This document shows positions 37,027 to 45,815 of a stretch of 64,000 nucleotides of DNA, in pieces. The stretch covers positions 124,001 to 188,000 of the forward strand of contig NZ_JACJPI010000090.1 in NCBI RefSeq assembly GCF_014695975.1, given 5' to 3'. Every line of letters begins with the position of its first letter. Within the stretch, counting starts at the first letter, position 1. Source of the DNA: Leptolyngbya sp. FACHB-321 (GTDB taxonomy: Bacteria; Cyanobacteriota; Cyanobacteriia; Leptolyngbyales; Leptolyngbyaceae). A program made the position numbers and the translations under genes. The notes beneath the pieces were generated by a model. The model saw only the letters and a program-made list of their open reading frames with translations. It had not been told where the DNA came from and searched no databases.

Positions 37027-38319
37027 ATGACCACTGCAACCCTTACCAAAACTCTCCTTCCGCCCTCTCAGCATGAATTCGCTGACATTGTGCATCGCCT
37101 AGAAGCGGGTGGCGCAATGCTGCCAGATACGCCGGAGAACCTGATGCAAATTATCGGGCTGTACAAGGCGTATGCAGTGCCGATGGATTTCTATTGGCGC
37201 GATTTACTCTATATTGCGGAGCGGGAGTTTCTGAATCCACTGCCGTTTTTCAAGTACTTCCTTCCGAAAGAATATCTGGAGTTGCACAACCACTACGCGG
37301 GCGATGATGCTGATTTGCGGGTTTGGCGGGGGCAGGCGACAGCACATCCCGAACTGCTGGCGTTTATGGAGAAAGGGGAAACCATCAAAATGCCTCGGCT
37401 GCTCCATCACCTCTGGCATGATCGCATCAATATGGAGTTTGCCGAAGAATGTATGCGATCGATGCTCTGGCATCGGGGCATGGGCGGACAGTTCGATCCA
37501 TATCTCGATAGCGAAGAATACAAGGCGAATGCCGATCGCGCGATTCGGGCATATTTCAAAGGCAATCCCGCTATGTTGGGCTTGTACAAACTGTTTCCCG
37601 ATTTGTTCTTAGAGCAGTGTCGGCAGATGTCGTACTACGCCAACTTGGGGCTGTTTTGGGAAGTGATGGCTCCCGTCTTTTTTGAAATGTCAGATCTCTA
37701 CGACGAGGGCAAAATTACCAGCGTCCCAGAGGCAATGAATTTTTTGGTGAATGGTATCTTTGCGATCGCGGGTCGCCCCATTTACCACCACGTTTATATC
37801 CGGGGTGAGTGCTACGAGATTGTTCCTAAGTCGAAAGGCTTTATGTGGCTCTACGAAGCAGCCTTACCCTATGTGGAAGCCGTGTTCTACCGTACCTCGC
37901 CGTTCCGAGGCACAAAGTCTTACAATGCTCAGGCAAAACAAGTACCCGGCGAGCAGAAGGACTTTCACTTTGGCATTCTCTACGCTGATGTGTTTCCAGT
38001 CGGTACAGCAGGCATTCCGCCAACGCTGTTGATGCAGGATATGCTGCACTTTTTACCACCGTATTTGGTGGACTACTACCGTCAATACTGCCGTGGCGAA
38101 GACGATATGTTGATCCAGTTAGGAATTAGCTTCCAGCGATCGATGTACTGCGTCACCTCAGCCGTCATCCAGGCATTGCGAACTGCCCTTCTCTATCCCC
38201 TCGATGACCCCAACCCCAAGCATCTCCAGGCAAATCGAGCGTTCTTTGAAGCACAACTCGATCGCTTCAAACGTCCAGAGGCACGGCTACGCGACATTCA
38301 GCAGCAGACCTATCGATAG
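37027..38319 (+). CDS. cupA: CO2 hydration protein CupA (ChpY)
   Basis: The 430-residue protein belongs to the cyanobacterial CO2-hydration family that associates with NdhD3/NdhF3. It is soluble with no clear membrane helix and rich in aromatic residues and histidine (PRLLHHLWHDRINMEFAEECMRSMLWHRGMGG around residues 122-153). A histidine-bound zinc is thought to make it carbonic-anhydrase-like. The operon position between ndhD3 and the fasciclin gene separates it from CupB of the constitutive complex, which lacks a CupS neighbour. The start ATG is preceded by repeat DNA, not by a clear ribosome binding site. Confidence 0.93.
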   Translation: MTTATLTKTLLPPSQHEFADIVHRLEAGGAMLPDTPENLMQIIGLYKAYAVPMDFYWRDLLYIAEREFLNPLPFFKYFLPKEYLELHNHYAGDDADLRVWRGQATAHPELLAFMEKGETIKMPRLLHHLWHDRINMEFAEECMRSMLWHRGMGGQFDPYLDSEEYKANADRAIRAYFKGNPAMLGLYKLFPDLFLEQCRQMSYYANLGLFWEVMAPVFFEMSDLYDEGKITSVPEAMNFLVNGIFAIAGRPIYHHVYIRGECYEIVPKSKGFMWLYEAALPYVEAVFYRTSPFRGTKSYNAQAKQVPGEQKDFHFGILYADVFPVGTAGIPPTLLMQDMLHFLPPYLVDYYRQYCRGEDDMLIQLGISFQRSMYCVTSAVIQALRTALLYPLDDPNPKHLQANRAFFEAQLDRFKRPEARLRDIQQQTYR

Positions 38320-38351
38320 GAGAAGAGTAAGGGGAGAGGAGTTGGTTTAGC

Positions 38352-38450
38352 GGTCAGCGGTCAGCAGTCAGCAGTCAGCTCTTTAGCCTTTCCCCTTTCC
38401 CCTTTCCCCTCCAGCCTTTTCCACTCCCTACTCCCTACTCCCCACTCATC
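38352..38450. repeat. STRR-like heptamer arrays before cupS
   Basis: Three successive heptamer families occur: GGTCAGC/AGTCAGC x4 (38352-38379), CCTTTCC x3 (from 38387) and CTCCCTA x2-3 (about 38427-38447). The last ends six bases before the cupS ATG. Short tandemly repeated repetitive heptanucleotides are a known cyanobacterial repeat class. Confidence 0.85.
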
Positions 38451-38453
38451 CCC

Positions 38454-38855
38454 ATGCCCGACATCGTTGATATTGCCGTCAATGCTGGTTCTTTCAAAAC
38501 GCTTGTCACAGCAGTGCAGGCGGCTGGATTAGTCGATGTATTACGCAGCCCTGGTCCTTTTACTGTGTTTGCACCAAACGATGAGGCGTTTGCTAAACTG
38601 CCGCCCGGAACCGTGCAGACGTTGGTACAGAACATTCCGCAGCTTTCCCGCATCCTGACCTATCACGTGGTTTCGGGAAAATTGATGCAGGCTGACTTGC
38701 AAACTGTGGATTCGCTCACGTCGGTTGAAGGTTCACCTATTCGCATCAATACGACCGATGGGTTTGAAGTCAAAAATGCTACAGTGGTTGCTGCTGATAT
38801 TGAAGCTGATAATGGCGTCATTCATGTCATTGATACGGTGATTTTAATGGGCTGA
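38454..38855 (+). CDS. cupS: Fasciclin-domain protein CupS of the NDH-1MS complex
   Basis: A 133-residue single fasciclin (FAS1) domain protein with no signal peptide, so probably on the cytosolic face of the thylakoid NDH-1MS complex. FAS1 blocks are clear: [20 protein letters not shown] (about residues 37-56), [16 protein letters not shown] and [14 protein letters not shown]. CupS is encoded after cupA in ndhF3/ndhD3/cupA operons and is a small subunit of that complex. A terminator follows about 120 bases downstream. Confidence 0.92.
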   Translation: MPDIVDIAVNAGSFKTLVTAVQAAGLVDVLRSPGPFTVFAPNDEAFAKLPPGTVQTLVQNIPQLSRILTYHVVSGKLMQADLQTVDSLTSVEGSPIRINTTDGFEVKNATVVAADIEADNGVIHVIDTVILMG

Positions 38856-39417
38856 TGTAGAGCACGATCGAGTCTCTTCAACACGATCGCTGCCATACTT
38901 CAACTGCTCACATTCAAAGAAACGGAGCGACATCAGCTCCATTGTTATTGCCACTAGCTGCTTCTCCTATTCGCCAACCTTAGTGCTTTGCGCTGGGGTT
39001 GGTTTTTATATATGGAACCTAGGCACCGAATCAAGGCTGTCTCTATCTTTTACTTGTGATATGGCAGTCGAAGAGAACGTTAGGACAGGCACAAACATGA
39101 AACTTCCTTGAAGCAAGGGCTTTTATTTATCCTTCATCCTTTTGCTATGAGCGTTTCTTTTTCCATTGCAGAAGTTTCGCATATGATTATTGAACTTTTG
39201 CAGCAGACTGCGGAAATTATTGCTACCATGCTGCTGCTAGGGGTGCGTAGAAAGCGGTAGACACCTGGCAGAGAGAGCGAACAGTTCAACTACTCACGTT
39301 TTAAAGTCCCTAAAGTGCCTTCTCAAAAAAGTGCGCTGCTCAAAACGGTTTAGTTCACTGTTGAAAAGTTGCCACCGTTTCAGCAGTCTTTATCGTTGTG
39401 TGGGGTAAAAGGAAGAA
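38856..39417. other. Intergenic between cupS and the LCP gene
   Basis: After the terminator, a 37-codon frame (39147-39260, ending LLLGVRRKR) has a hydrophobic helix and a basic end but no ribosome binding site, so I do not call it a gene. The last 100 bases should hold the LCP promoter. Confidence 0.4.
38974..39007 (+). terminator. Intrinsic terminator of the ndhF3-cupS operon
   Basis: CCAACC (38974-38979) pairs with GGTTGG (38997-39002), with an inner AGTGC/GCGCT stem, followed by TTTTT. This is a standard rho-independent structure. Confidence 0.75.
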
Positions 39418-40821
39418 GTGAACGGTTCAAATCAGCGTCCTCTGCATTCAGTGAGGAAACCAAAGGCAGTTTTGAGGAAAATTCCAAAACAGAAGAAGCT
39501 GCGGTGGCTTTGGTTGGTGGCTGGGCTGGCGGGAGTGGCATTAGTATCAGCGACAGCAGGCGCAATTTTGGCAATGTCCTTTGCTAGCACTCCGTTAATG
39601 CAGCGTGAGTTGAGTCCAGAACAAGCGTCTGTTTTCTCAAAGGGCGATCGTATCTCGAAAAATAATCGCTTACAGTTGCCGGAGCTTACTCGCCCCGTCA
39701 ATATTTTGGTATTGGGGCTTAAAGTGCTGACGAGCGACGTTCAGGAACCGCCGGAGCACCTTAAAAAATTACGCTACCATGCACTCGTCAATTCATTTGA
39801 TGGCTTGACCGATACGATGCTGCTGCTCCGGTTCAATCCTGAAGCAAAAAAGTTAGTAGCACTTTCTATTCCAAGAGATACCCGTACTGAAATTCCAGGC
39901 TATGGTGTCGCCAAAATCAATGAAGCAAATGCAAACGGTGGTCCAGCGCTAAGTGCTAGAGCAACCAGTGAACTATTGGGAGGTGTAGGGGTCGATCGTT
40001 ACGTGTCGATCAATGTCCAGGGTGTGCAGGCATTAGTTGATGCACTGGGCGGCGTAACGGTTTATGTACCCAAAGACATGAAGTATAAGGATGAAAGCCA
40101 ACACCTTTACGTCAATCTTAAAGCAGGCAAACAGCATCTTAATGGTGATCAGGCACTGCAACTGTTGCGTTTTCGCTATGACGAATATGGTGACATTGGT
40201 CGCATTCAGCGGCAGCAATTAGTCATGCGTGCGTTGATAGAGCAAGCGCTGAGTCCAGCGACCCTGGCACGCTTGCCTCAAATCTTGTCAACCATCCAAA
40301 CCCATATTGATACTAATTTGAGCGTAGAAGAGTTGGTCGCGTTGGTTGGGTTTGCTGCTCGTACCAACCGCTCTCAAATGCAAATGCTCATGGTACCAGG
40401 TAATTTTAGCCAGCCCAACGAGTACAACGGTGTCAGCTATTGGCTACCCAGCCCGCAGCGCATTCAAACGTTAATGGCACAGCATTTCAACTTTGGTACA
40501 GACTCAACTGCACCACTTGCCAATGCTGCAAGAATCGTCATTCAAGATAGTACGCGCCAGCTCAATGCAGCTCCGGCTGTTTCCAAAAAGCTAGAGCAAG
40601 CGGGCTATGGCAACGTCAGCATCACAAAACCCAGCCGCGAACCACTGCAAGTGACTCGTATTGTTGCGCAACAGGGTGACTTCGCAGGTGCTGAAGCAGT
40701 TCGTCGATCGCTCGGGTTTGGTGAAGTTCGCATCGAAAGTACAGGTGAGCTTGATTCTGATGTCACCATCCAAATTGGTCAAGACTGGACACGTATACAG
40801 TCGCGATCGTCGCAGCAATAA
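39418..40821 (+). CDS. LytR-CpsA-Psr (LCP) family protein with LytR_C domain
   Basis: LCP proteins transfer polysaccharides from lipid carriers to the cell wall. The 467-residue chain has a basic N-terminus, one membrane anchor (WLWLVAGLAGVALVSATAGAIL, about residues 26-47) and the LCP domain (about 125-285) with LSIPRDTRTEIPGYGVAKINEA and the arginine-bearing LLRFRYDEYGDIGRIQRQQ. A C-terminal LytR_C domain contains VVSKKLEQAGYGNVSI-like repeats. The start is GTG with AAGGAAG nine bases upstream. It stands alone and converges on ndhJ. In cyanobacteria its role in wall or exopolysaccharide attachment is inferred. Confidence 0.9.
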   Translation: MNGSNQRPLHSVRKPKAVLRKIPKQKKLRWLWLVAGLAGVALVSATAGAILAMSFASTPLMQRELSPEQASVFSKGDRISKNNRLQLPELTRPVNILVLGLKVLTSDVQEPPEHLKKLRYHALVNSFDGLTDTMLLLRFNPEAKKLVALSIPRDTRTEIPGYGVAKINEANANGGPALSARATSELLGGVGVDRYVSINVQGVQALVDALGGVTVYVPKDMKYKDESQHLYVNLKAGKQHLNGDQALQLLRFRYDEYGDIGRIQRQQLVMRALIEQALSPATLARLPQILSTIQTHIDTNLSVEELVALVGFAARTNRSQMQMLMVPGNFSQPNEYNGVSYWLPSPQRIQTLMAQHFNFGTDSTAPLANAARIVIQDSTRQLNAAPAVSKKLEQAGYGNVSITKPSREPLQVTRIVAQQGDFAGAEAVRRSLGFGEVRIESTGELDSDVTIQIGQDWTRIQSRSSQQ

Positions 40822-40835
40822 GCACAAACAACAAT

Positions 40836-40869
40836 GAACCCTTGTTTAAACTGTGCTAAACAAGGGTTC
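40836..40869. terminator. Convergent-gene hairpin between the LCP gene and ndhJ
   Basis: Arms GAACCCTTGTTTA (40836-40848) and TAAACAAGGGTTC (40857-40869) pair perfectly over 13 bases with an eight-base loop. It lies between two convergent stop codons and probably ends both transcripts, though the U-run is weak on both strands. Confidence 0.7.
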
Positions 40870-40885
40870 TGGGAAGGTGCAGTCT

Positions 40886-41455
40886 TTAATAGGCATCCTG
40901 CAATTCGTAAAAATCAGGCGAAATATAATCTTTGCGAAGCGGCCAGCCCACCCAATCTTCTGGCATCAGAATGCGCTTCAGGTTTGGGTGCCCTTCATAG
41001 ATAATGCCGTACATATCGTATGATTCACGCTCTTGCCAGTCTGCTGTTTTCCAGATCCAGTAAACAGATGGCACACGGGGATTTTCACGTGGCAAGAACA
41101 CTTTAATACGCACTTCCTCTGGACGATCGGCGCGATCGCGTAGCTTGATGAGATGGTAAAAACTCACCAATTGATCGCCCGGACCCGCATCGTAAGCACC
41201 CTGACACTGCAAATAGTTGAAGCCGTAGGCATACAGCGCCGTAGAAAAGGGAATCAAAAACTCTGGTTCCACCTTCAGCATCTCTACACCAGAGGCATCC
41301 GCACCAAGTGACTCGTGCTCAAAACCGTTTTGCGTGAGCCATTTTGAGATTGTCCCTACAGAATCAACGGCTGCGGTTTCAGCTGGGACAATTTCAGCGT
41401 TAGTATCTGCCTGCGGCGCAGTTTCAGAGGTTGGCTTGGATTCTTCTTCAGGCAC
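40886..41455 (-). CDS. ndhJ: NDH-1 subunit NdhJ
   Basis: A hydrophilic arm subunit homologous to the NuoC 30-kDa protein, 189 residues. Family blocks are [35 protein letters not shown]-like (from about residue 122; here [10 protein letters not shown]) and [23 protein letters not shown] near the C-terminus. The start is GTG at 41455, overlapping the 3' end of ndhK by 8 bases, which indicates translational coupling. The first 35 residues are an acidic Ala/Glu/Thr-rich extension. Confidence 0.95.
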   Translation of the reverse strand: MPEEESKPTSETAPQADTNAEIVPAETAAVDSVGTISKWLTQNGFEHESLGADASGVEMLKVEPEFLIPFSTALYAYGFNYLQCQGAYDAGPGDQLVSFYHLIKLRDRADRPEEVRIKVFLPRENPRVPSVYWIWKTADWQERESYDMYGIIYEGHPNLKRILMPEDWVGWPLRKDYISPDFYELQDAY

Positions 41456-42194
41456 GATCGAGACCCTCCTTTTCGGCTGCTTTGAGCGCTGGTGGTACTG
41501 GTAGCCCCATCGCTTCTGCCAACTCTCTAGGCGGCATTTCGCGCGTACCTGACTGGATATACTGCCCTGTGAGAATCGGGTCTACCGCTTTCATCGTATG
41601 GGTAGTGCTGTAATAACGGTGGGTTTGTCGCAAGTCGCCGCGTTCTTGAATCGACTCGTTTGCAATCTTCTTCCGCAGTTTAATGATGGCATCAATGATT
41701 GCCTCGGGTCGCGGTGGGCAACCAGGAAGATACACATCGACTGGAATCAGCTTGTCAACACCGCGTACAGCCGTTGGGGAATCGACGCTAAACATTCCAC
41801 CCGTAATCGTACAAGCGCCCATAGCGATCACGTACTTAGGATCTGGCATCTGCTCATAAAGGCGCACTAACGCAGGAGCCATCTTCATAGTGATCGTTCC
41901 TGCGGTAATGATGAGGTCTGCTTGACGAGGACTCGAGCGTGGCACCAGACCAAAGCGGTCAAAGTCAAAGCGAGAGCCAATCAAGGCAGCAAATTCAATA
42001 AAGCAACACGCTGTGCCATAGAGCATCGGCCATAAACTAGACAGCCGCGCCCAATTGTAGAGGTCATCAACGGTTGTTAATACAACGTTTTCAGACAGAT
42101 CATGAGTGACGTTCGGTCGCTCGATCGGATTCATAATCAACTCAGACTGCCCAACAACAGCGCCTTTTGCTGCCGTTCTCGGATCTAAGACCAT
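41448..42194 (-). CDS. ndhK: NDH-1 subunit NdhK (4Fe-4S)
   Basis: The NuoB-like subunit that binds cluster N2. The 248 residues include the tandem cysteines in [11 protein letters not shown] and the other ligands in [14 protein letters not shown] and [14 protein letters not shown]. The N-terminus ([15 protein letters not shown]) and C-terminus are slightly longer than in bacteria, as usual for cyanobacteria. It overlaps ndhC upstream by 10 bases and ndhJ downstream by 8 bases, the conserved ndhC-ndhK-ndhJ operon. Confidence 0.97.
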   Translation of the reverse strand: MVLDPRTAAKGAVVGQSELIMNPIERPNVTHDLSENVVLTTVDDLYNWARLSSLWPMLYGTACCFIEFAALIGSRFDFDRFGLVPRSSPRQADLIITAGTITMKMAPALVRLYEQMPDPKYVIAMGACTITGGMFSVDSPTAVRGVDKLIPVDVYLPGCPPRPEAIIDAIIKLRKKIANESIQERGDLRQTHRYYSTTHTMKAVDPILTGQYIQSGTREMPPRELAEAMGLPVPPALKAAEKEGLDRA

Positions 42195-42547
42195 TCCAGT
42201 GCTCCTTTACGCCAAGCGTAGACAAGACCAATGATGAGGATGCCAACAAAGATGAGCGCTTCAATAAAAGCCAACAAGCCCAACTGGTTGAACGCTACCG
42301 CCCACGGGTATAAAAACACAGTTTCTACATCAAAAATGACGTAAACCAACGCGAACATATAGTAACGAATGTTGAATTGAATCCAAGCGCCTCCGATCGG
42401 CTCCATACCGGATTCATAAGTCGTACGACGCTCTGGTCCACGACGACTGGGGCGAACCAGCTTGGAGGCTGTCAATGCGAGCAGCGGCACTAGGCTGCAC
42501 ACCAGCAAAAAGCCAAGCAGATACTCATAACCACTGAGGACAAACAT
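42185..42547 (-). CDS. ndhC: NDH-1 subunit NdhC
   Basis: A 120-residue membrane subunit (NuoA-like) with three helices: the first in [18 protein letters not shown], the second in [20 protein letters not shown] (with the conserved Asp-Val-Glu), and the third in [19 protein letters not shown]. It joins the peripheral and membrane arms of NDH-1. It is the first gene of the ndhCKJ operon, and the 271-base spacer upstream separates it from the divergent rubA. Confidence 0.96.
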   Translation of the reverse strand: MFVLSGYEYLLGFLLVCSLVPLLALTASKLVRPSRRGPERRTTYESGMEPIGGAWIQFNIRYYMFALVYVIFDVETVFLYPWAVAFNQLGLLAFIEALIFVGILIIGLVYAWRKGALEWS

Positions 42548-42818
42548 AAATCACGACCCCTCAGGCTGTGTAAACAACGACGCTAGCGGTTTGTTACCTG
42601 CCTTCATATTATAGGGTTGGTGTCCATAAGATGTATCGAAAAGCCCCACCGAAGTCTATAGAGAATTAGGGGAGGAAGGTTAGATCATTCTCAGTCGTCT
42701 TGACTTTTGTGATGTCAGGATGCAGTAATTCCCAGTCATGTCATAATCATTTACAGAACTCTCAGAATTCTGTAACTTCGATTTCTCCTTGCCACCCTAA
42801 CCCTTGAATGCGAAAGCA

Positions 42819-43154
42819 ATGAGTACCGAAACGGCTGAACCAACGGCGTTAGACCGCTATGAATGTCAAGCGTGTGGCTACATCTATGAACCACTAAAGG
42901 GGGACGAGCGCCGTCAGGTTTCTGCAACCACTCCTTTTGAGGCGGTTCCGTCTAACTGGCGTTGTCCTGTTTGTGGGGCACCAAAATCGCGGTTTTCAAA
43001 CATTGGTGAGGTTGGCTCACCATCTGGGTTCAAAGAAAACCTGGGCTATGGGTTTGGGGTCAATACGCTGACACCTGGGCAAAAGAACATTTTGATCTTT
43101 GGTGCTCTGGCATTGGGCTTTCTCTTTTTTCTCAGCCTGTATGGGTTGCAGTGA
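42819..43154 (+). CDS. rubA: Membrane-anchored rubredoxin RubA
   Basis: RubA is needed for PSI and PSII assembly. The 111-residue protein has the two iron-binding motifs YECQACGYIYEP (about residues 15-26) and WRCPVCGAPKSRF (about 47-59), and a C-terminal membrane segment (NILIFGALALGFLFFLSLYGL) that anchors it in the thylakoid. I take ATG 42819; a TTG five codons earlier is less likely. It starts the conserved rubA-ycf48-psbEFLJ cluster. Confidence 0.95.
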   Translation: MSTETAEPTALDRYECQACGYIYEPLKGDERRQVSATTPFEAVPSNWRCPVCGAPKSRFSNIGEVGSPSGFKENLGYGFGVNTLTPGQKNILIFGALALGFLFFLSLYGLQ

Positions 43155-43245
43155 AAAGGAAAGCGTTTCAGAGCAAGCCCAATAGGTACAGTCTCAACAG
43201 ATTAGAAAAACCGCTTGATCGATATTGAGTAGAGATTTGAGTGCA

Positions 43246-44292
43246 ATGCGTTTAGTTATGGCATTTTTGAGGCGGGCGATCGCCCAGCAAGTTGTTTTAA
43301 GGCAGGCGGTTTTAGGTCGCATCGTTGGGCTGTTTGCGATCGCAATGCTGTGTTCAAGCTGCGGTGGTTATCTACCATCCATTAGCGGCACTCCATGGCA
43401 GCAAGTTTCCGTTCCTACTGAAGCAAACCTGCTGGATTTGAGCTTTGTTGATGCCAAACATGGTTGGCTGACAGGCACTAGCTCGACATTGATGGAAACA
43501 ACCGACGGTGGCAAGACCTGGGAACCTCGCACTCTGGAGTTAGATCAGGCATATCGCCTCAACTCGGTCAGCTTTTCGGGCGATGAGGGTTGGATTGCAG
43601 GACAACCCTCTCTTTTGCTGCATACGACAGATGGTGGAAAATCCTGGTCCAGGGTGCCCCTCAGTGCAAAGCTACCTGGCTCTCCAAATACAGTTCTGGC
43701 GCTCGGCCCTAAGGCGGCAGAGATGACGACGGACATTGGAGCCATTTATCGCACAGCTGATGGTGGTAAAAACTGGAAGGCAATGGTTGAAACAGCCGTT
43801 GGTGTTATTCGTAACATTTCGCGTGCGCCTGATGGTAAGTATGTTGCCGTCTCTTCACGCGGAAACTTTTATTCACTCTGGCAACCGGGTCAAGCTATTT
43901 GGGAGCCGCACGATCGCAACAGTTCTCGACGGCTTCAGAGCATGGGCTTTACACCTGATGGACGGCTCTGGATGATTGCACGAGGCGGGCAGATTCAGTT
44001 TCAAGCTCCTGATGCTCCTGATGAGTGGGAGAAACCAATCAGCCCAGAATTTTCTACCAGTTGGGGACTGTTAGACCTTGCTTTCCGCACTCCTAATGAG
44101 ATTTGGGTTTCGGGGGGGAGTGGTAATCTTTTACGGAGCGTTGACAGCGGCGAGACGTGGGAGAAGGATCGATCGATCGAAAACGTTCCATCTAACCTGT
44201 ACAAAATCCTGTTTCTCAGCGCCGATCGGGGTTTTATCATCGGTCAAAAGGGAACGTTGCTTCGATATAGCCCCTCAGAAGCGACAGCATGA
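43246..44292 (+). CDS. ycf48: Photosystem II assembly factor Ycf48 (HCF136)
   Basis: Ycf48 binds newly made D1 in early photosystem II assembly. The 348 residues include an N-terminal signal with a lipoprotein-like end (IAMLCSSCGG, probable acylated Cys39), then a seven-bladed propeller made of repeats such as TTDGGKTWEPR, TTDGGKSWSRV and TADGGKNWKAM, and SVDSGETWEKD near the end. The ATG at 43246 is chosen over an earlier GTG frame start at 43225. It lies 91 bases after rubA and 175 bases before psbE. Confidence 0.95.
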   Translation: MRLVMAFLRRAIAQQVVLRQAVLGRIVGLFAIAMLCSSCGGYLPSISGTPWQQVSVPTEANLLDLSFVDAKHGWLTGTSSTLMETTDGGKTWEPRTLELDQAYRLNSVSFSGDEGWIAGQPSLLLHTTDGGKSWSRVPLSAKLPGSPNTVLALGPKAAEMTTDIGAIYRTADGGKNWKAMVETAVGVIRNISRAPDGKYVAVSSRGNFYSLWQPGQAIWEPHDRNSSRRLQSMGFTPDGRLWMIARGGQIQFQAPDAPDEWEKPISPEFSTSWGLLDLAFRTPNEIWVSGGSGNLLRSVDSGETWEKDRSIENVPSNLYKILFLSADRGFIIGQKGTLLRYSPSEATA

Positions 44293-44467
44293 TTAGCAGG
44301 CTAATTATGGGTTAGCAGTAGAGCTAAGTTACAGCCTTTAGCTGCTCATATTTGGACTCTTTAACTGTTTTCTGGCTCAATCTTGCAAAGTTGCTTGTGA
44401 GTGGTTCAGTGGTTTCGTATGATGAAGAGAAAGTAAGCGTTTTATGATCATTACTGGAGGAATCTAA

Positions 44468-44716
44468 ATGGCTGGTACTACTGGAGAGCGCCCTTTTGGC
44501 GACATTATTACAAGTGTTCGTTATTGGGTGATTCATAGCATCACCATTCCAGCGTTGTTTATTGCTGGTTGGCTGTTTGTACAAACAGGTCTAGCTTACG
44601 ATGCGTTTGGCACACCGCGTCCAAACGAGTACTACCCCACACAAGTGCAATCAGCACCCATCATCAAAGATCGGTTTGATGCAAAACAAGAGATCGAAGA
44701 ATTTCTCGCTAAATAG
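44468..44716 (+). CDS. psbE: Cytochrome b559 alpha subunit
   Basis: An 82-residue single-helix photosystem II core subunit. [20 protein letters not shown] contains the haem-ligand histidine (residue 23), shared with PsbF. The lumenal end has [12 protein letters not shown] strong GGAGGAA lies just before the ATG. It is first of the psbE-psbF-psbL-psbJ operon. Confidence 0.99.
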   Translation: MAGTTGERPFGDIITSVRYWVIHSITIPALFIAGWLFVQTGLAYDAFGTPRPNEYYPTQVQSAPIIKDRFDAKQEIEEFLAK

Positions 44717-44736
44717 TTTAAGGATTGCTCACAGTT

Positions 44737-44868
44737 ATGACTAGCAGAACAAACGAACCCGTTACATACCCTATTTTTACAGTGCGCTGGTTAGCTGTAC
44801 ACACGCTGGCTGTGCCTTCTGTTTTCTTCTTGGGCGCGATCGCTGCCATGCAGTTTACACAACGATAG
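44737..44868 (+). CDS. psbF: Cytochrome b559 beta subunit
   Basis: A 43-residue protein with [20 protein letters not shown] and the haem-ligand histidine at residue 22. The C-terminus AAMQFTQR is typical. It lies 20 bases after psbE. Confidence 0.99.
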   Translation: MTSRTNEPVTYPIFTVRWLAVHTLAVPSVFFLGAIAAMQFTQR

Positions 44869-44888
44869 ACACAACAAGGGGCAATATC

Positions 44889-45014
44889 ATGGCAATTAGA
44901 GGTAATACGAATCCAAACAAGCAGCCAGTTGAGTTAAACCGTACTTCGCTTTACCTTGGCTTGCTGATGATTTTTACACTTGGCATTCTTTTTTCTAGCT
45001 ACTTCTTTAACTAG
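44889..45014 (+). CDS. psbL: Photosystem II protein PsbL
   Basis: A 41-residue single-helix subunit, with [20 protein letters not shown] and the C-terminal SSYFFN end typical of PsbL, which lies at the PSII dimer interface. It starts 20 bases after psbF. Confidence 0.98.
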   Translation: MAIRGNTNPNKQPVELNRTSLYLGLLMIFTLGILFSSYFFN

Positions 45015-45081
45015 CTGCTCCTTGGTTTGGAGCAACGCTTTGCATCAGTTTGTTGAGTTTTCTTCTTAAGAGGTTAGTGTC

Positions 45082-45201
45082 GTGTCTAGTTCTGGAAAAA
45101 TTCCTTTGTGGATTGTGGCAACAGTGGCGGGGACGGGTATTCTTGTTGTCCTTGGTATTTTCTTTTATGGTGCTTACGCTGGTCTTGGTTCCTCTCTCTA
45201 G
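45082..45201 (+). CDS. psbJ: Photosystem II protein PsbJ
   Basis: A 39-residue single-helix protein with [20 protein letters not shown] and the [11 protein letters not shown] end characteristic of PsbJ. It begins with GTG, with AAGAGG upstream. It is the last gene of the operon, before a strong terminator. Confidence 0.97.
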   Translation: MSSSGKIPLWIVATVAGTGILVVLGIFFYGAYAGLGSSL

Positions 45202-45303
45202 GGACAGGGCTTGGTGCAGGTTTTGACTTAAGGCTTTAAGGTTCTGCCTCTTTTGCTAGACCTGCTGCTGCTAGACAATGAGCGCTTTGGGTTTCAAAAA
45301 GCT

Positions 45304-45355
45304 GTCCTACAAAAAATGTCTGTCCAATCAAGTGGACAGACATTTTTTGTAGGAC
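45304..45355. terminator. Bidirectional intrinsic terminator between psbJ and psaI, 22-bp perfect stem
   Basis: Two 22-base arms (45304-45325, 45334-45355) pair without mismatch around AATCAAGT. The inner stem TGTCTGTCC/GGACAGACA is flanked by AAAAAA and TTTTTT, so it can terminate transcription in both directions, fitting the convergent psbJ and psaI. Confidence 0.88.
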
Positions 45356-45389
45356 GGAAGCAGGGCTGCTGTAAGTCAATGATTACATA

Positions 45390-45410
45390 GGGCACAGCAT
45401 AGCTGTGCCC
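45390..45410. repeat. Palindrome GGGCACAGC-ATA-GCTGTGCCC
   Basis: Nine-base perfect arms around ATA, a frequent GGGCACAGC-type intergenic palindrome in cyanobacteria. It lies 35 bases beyond the psbJ terminator. Confidence 0.7.
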
Positions 45411-45474
45411 CACGCTAAGGTATGTCCAATTTCCAATTAAATTGGTACGAGTTTAAACCTGAACCAAGAGTCTC

Positions 45475-45603
45475 TTAGATACCGCTTGCGTCTTCACGCT
45501 CAATATAGAGAAAGAGAAGACCAAACACGACGGCAGGCAGTAGCCAGGTGACTACTGGAATGAGAATCCAGGGCAAAAAAGAAGCAGCGTATGAACCTGT
45601 CAT
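45475..45603 (-). CDS. psaI: Photosystem I subunit PsaI
   Basis: A 42-residue single-helix protein, [18 protein letters not shown] followed by [16 protein letters not shown], the PsaI pattern. PsaI stabilises PsaL in photosystem I trimers. AGGAAA precedes the ATG. It is commonly next to psaL, but here psaL is not adjacent: the gene is alone, convergent with psbEFLJ. Confidence 0.95.
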   Translation of the reverse strand: MTGSYAASFLPWILIPVVTWLLPAVVFGLLFLYIEREDASGI

Positions 45604-45815
45604 AACAAGTTTCCTATCTAGATTTAGATGGTTCCAGAACTGACTTTACTGCGAAAGGGGAACGAGTTTTGCACTTCTAACCATTCTTAACAAGCGAGAG
45701 TATACGGTTACTCACTTGCATCTGTTAAGAATTTTGGACAGTTAAAAAGCTTCTCACTTAACCCTAAGCACTTTTCAGGGTGTTCACTGTACGTTTAGCC
45801 TATTTTGACCCACTA

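Noticed and set aside
39147-39260. 37-codon frame with hydrophobic helix and basic end
   Set aside because: No ribosome binding site and no recognised small-protein family; kept only as a note in the intergenic entry.
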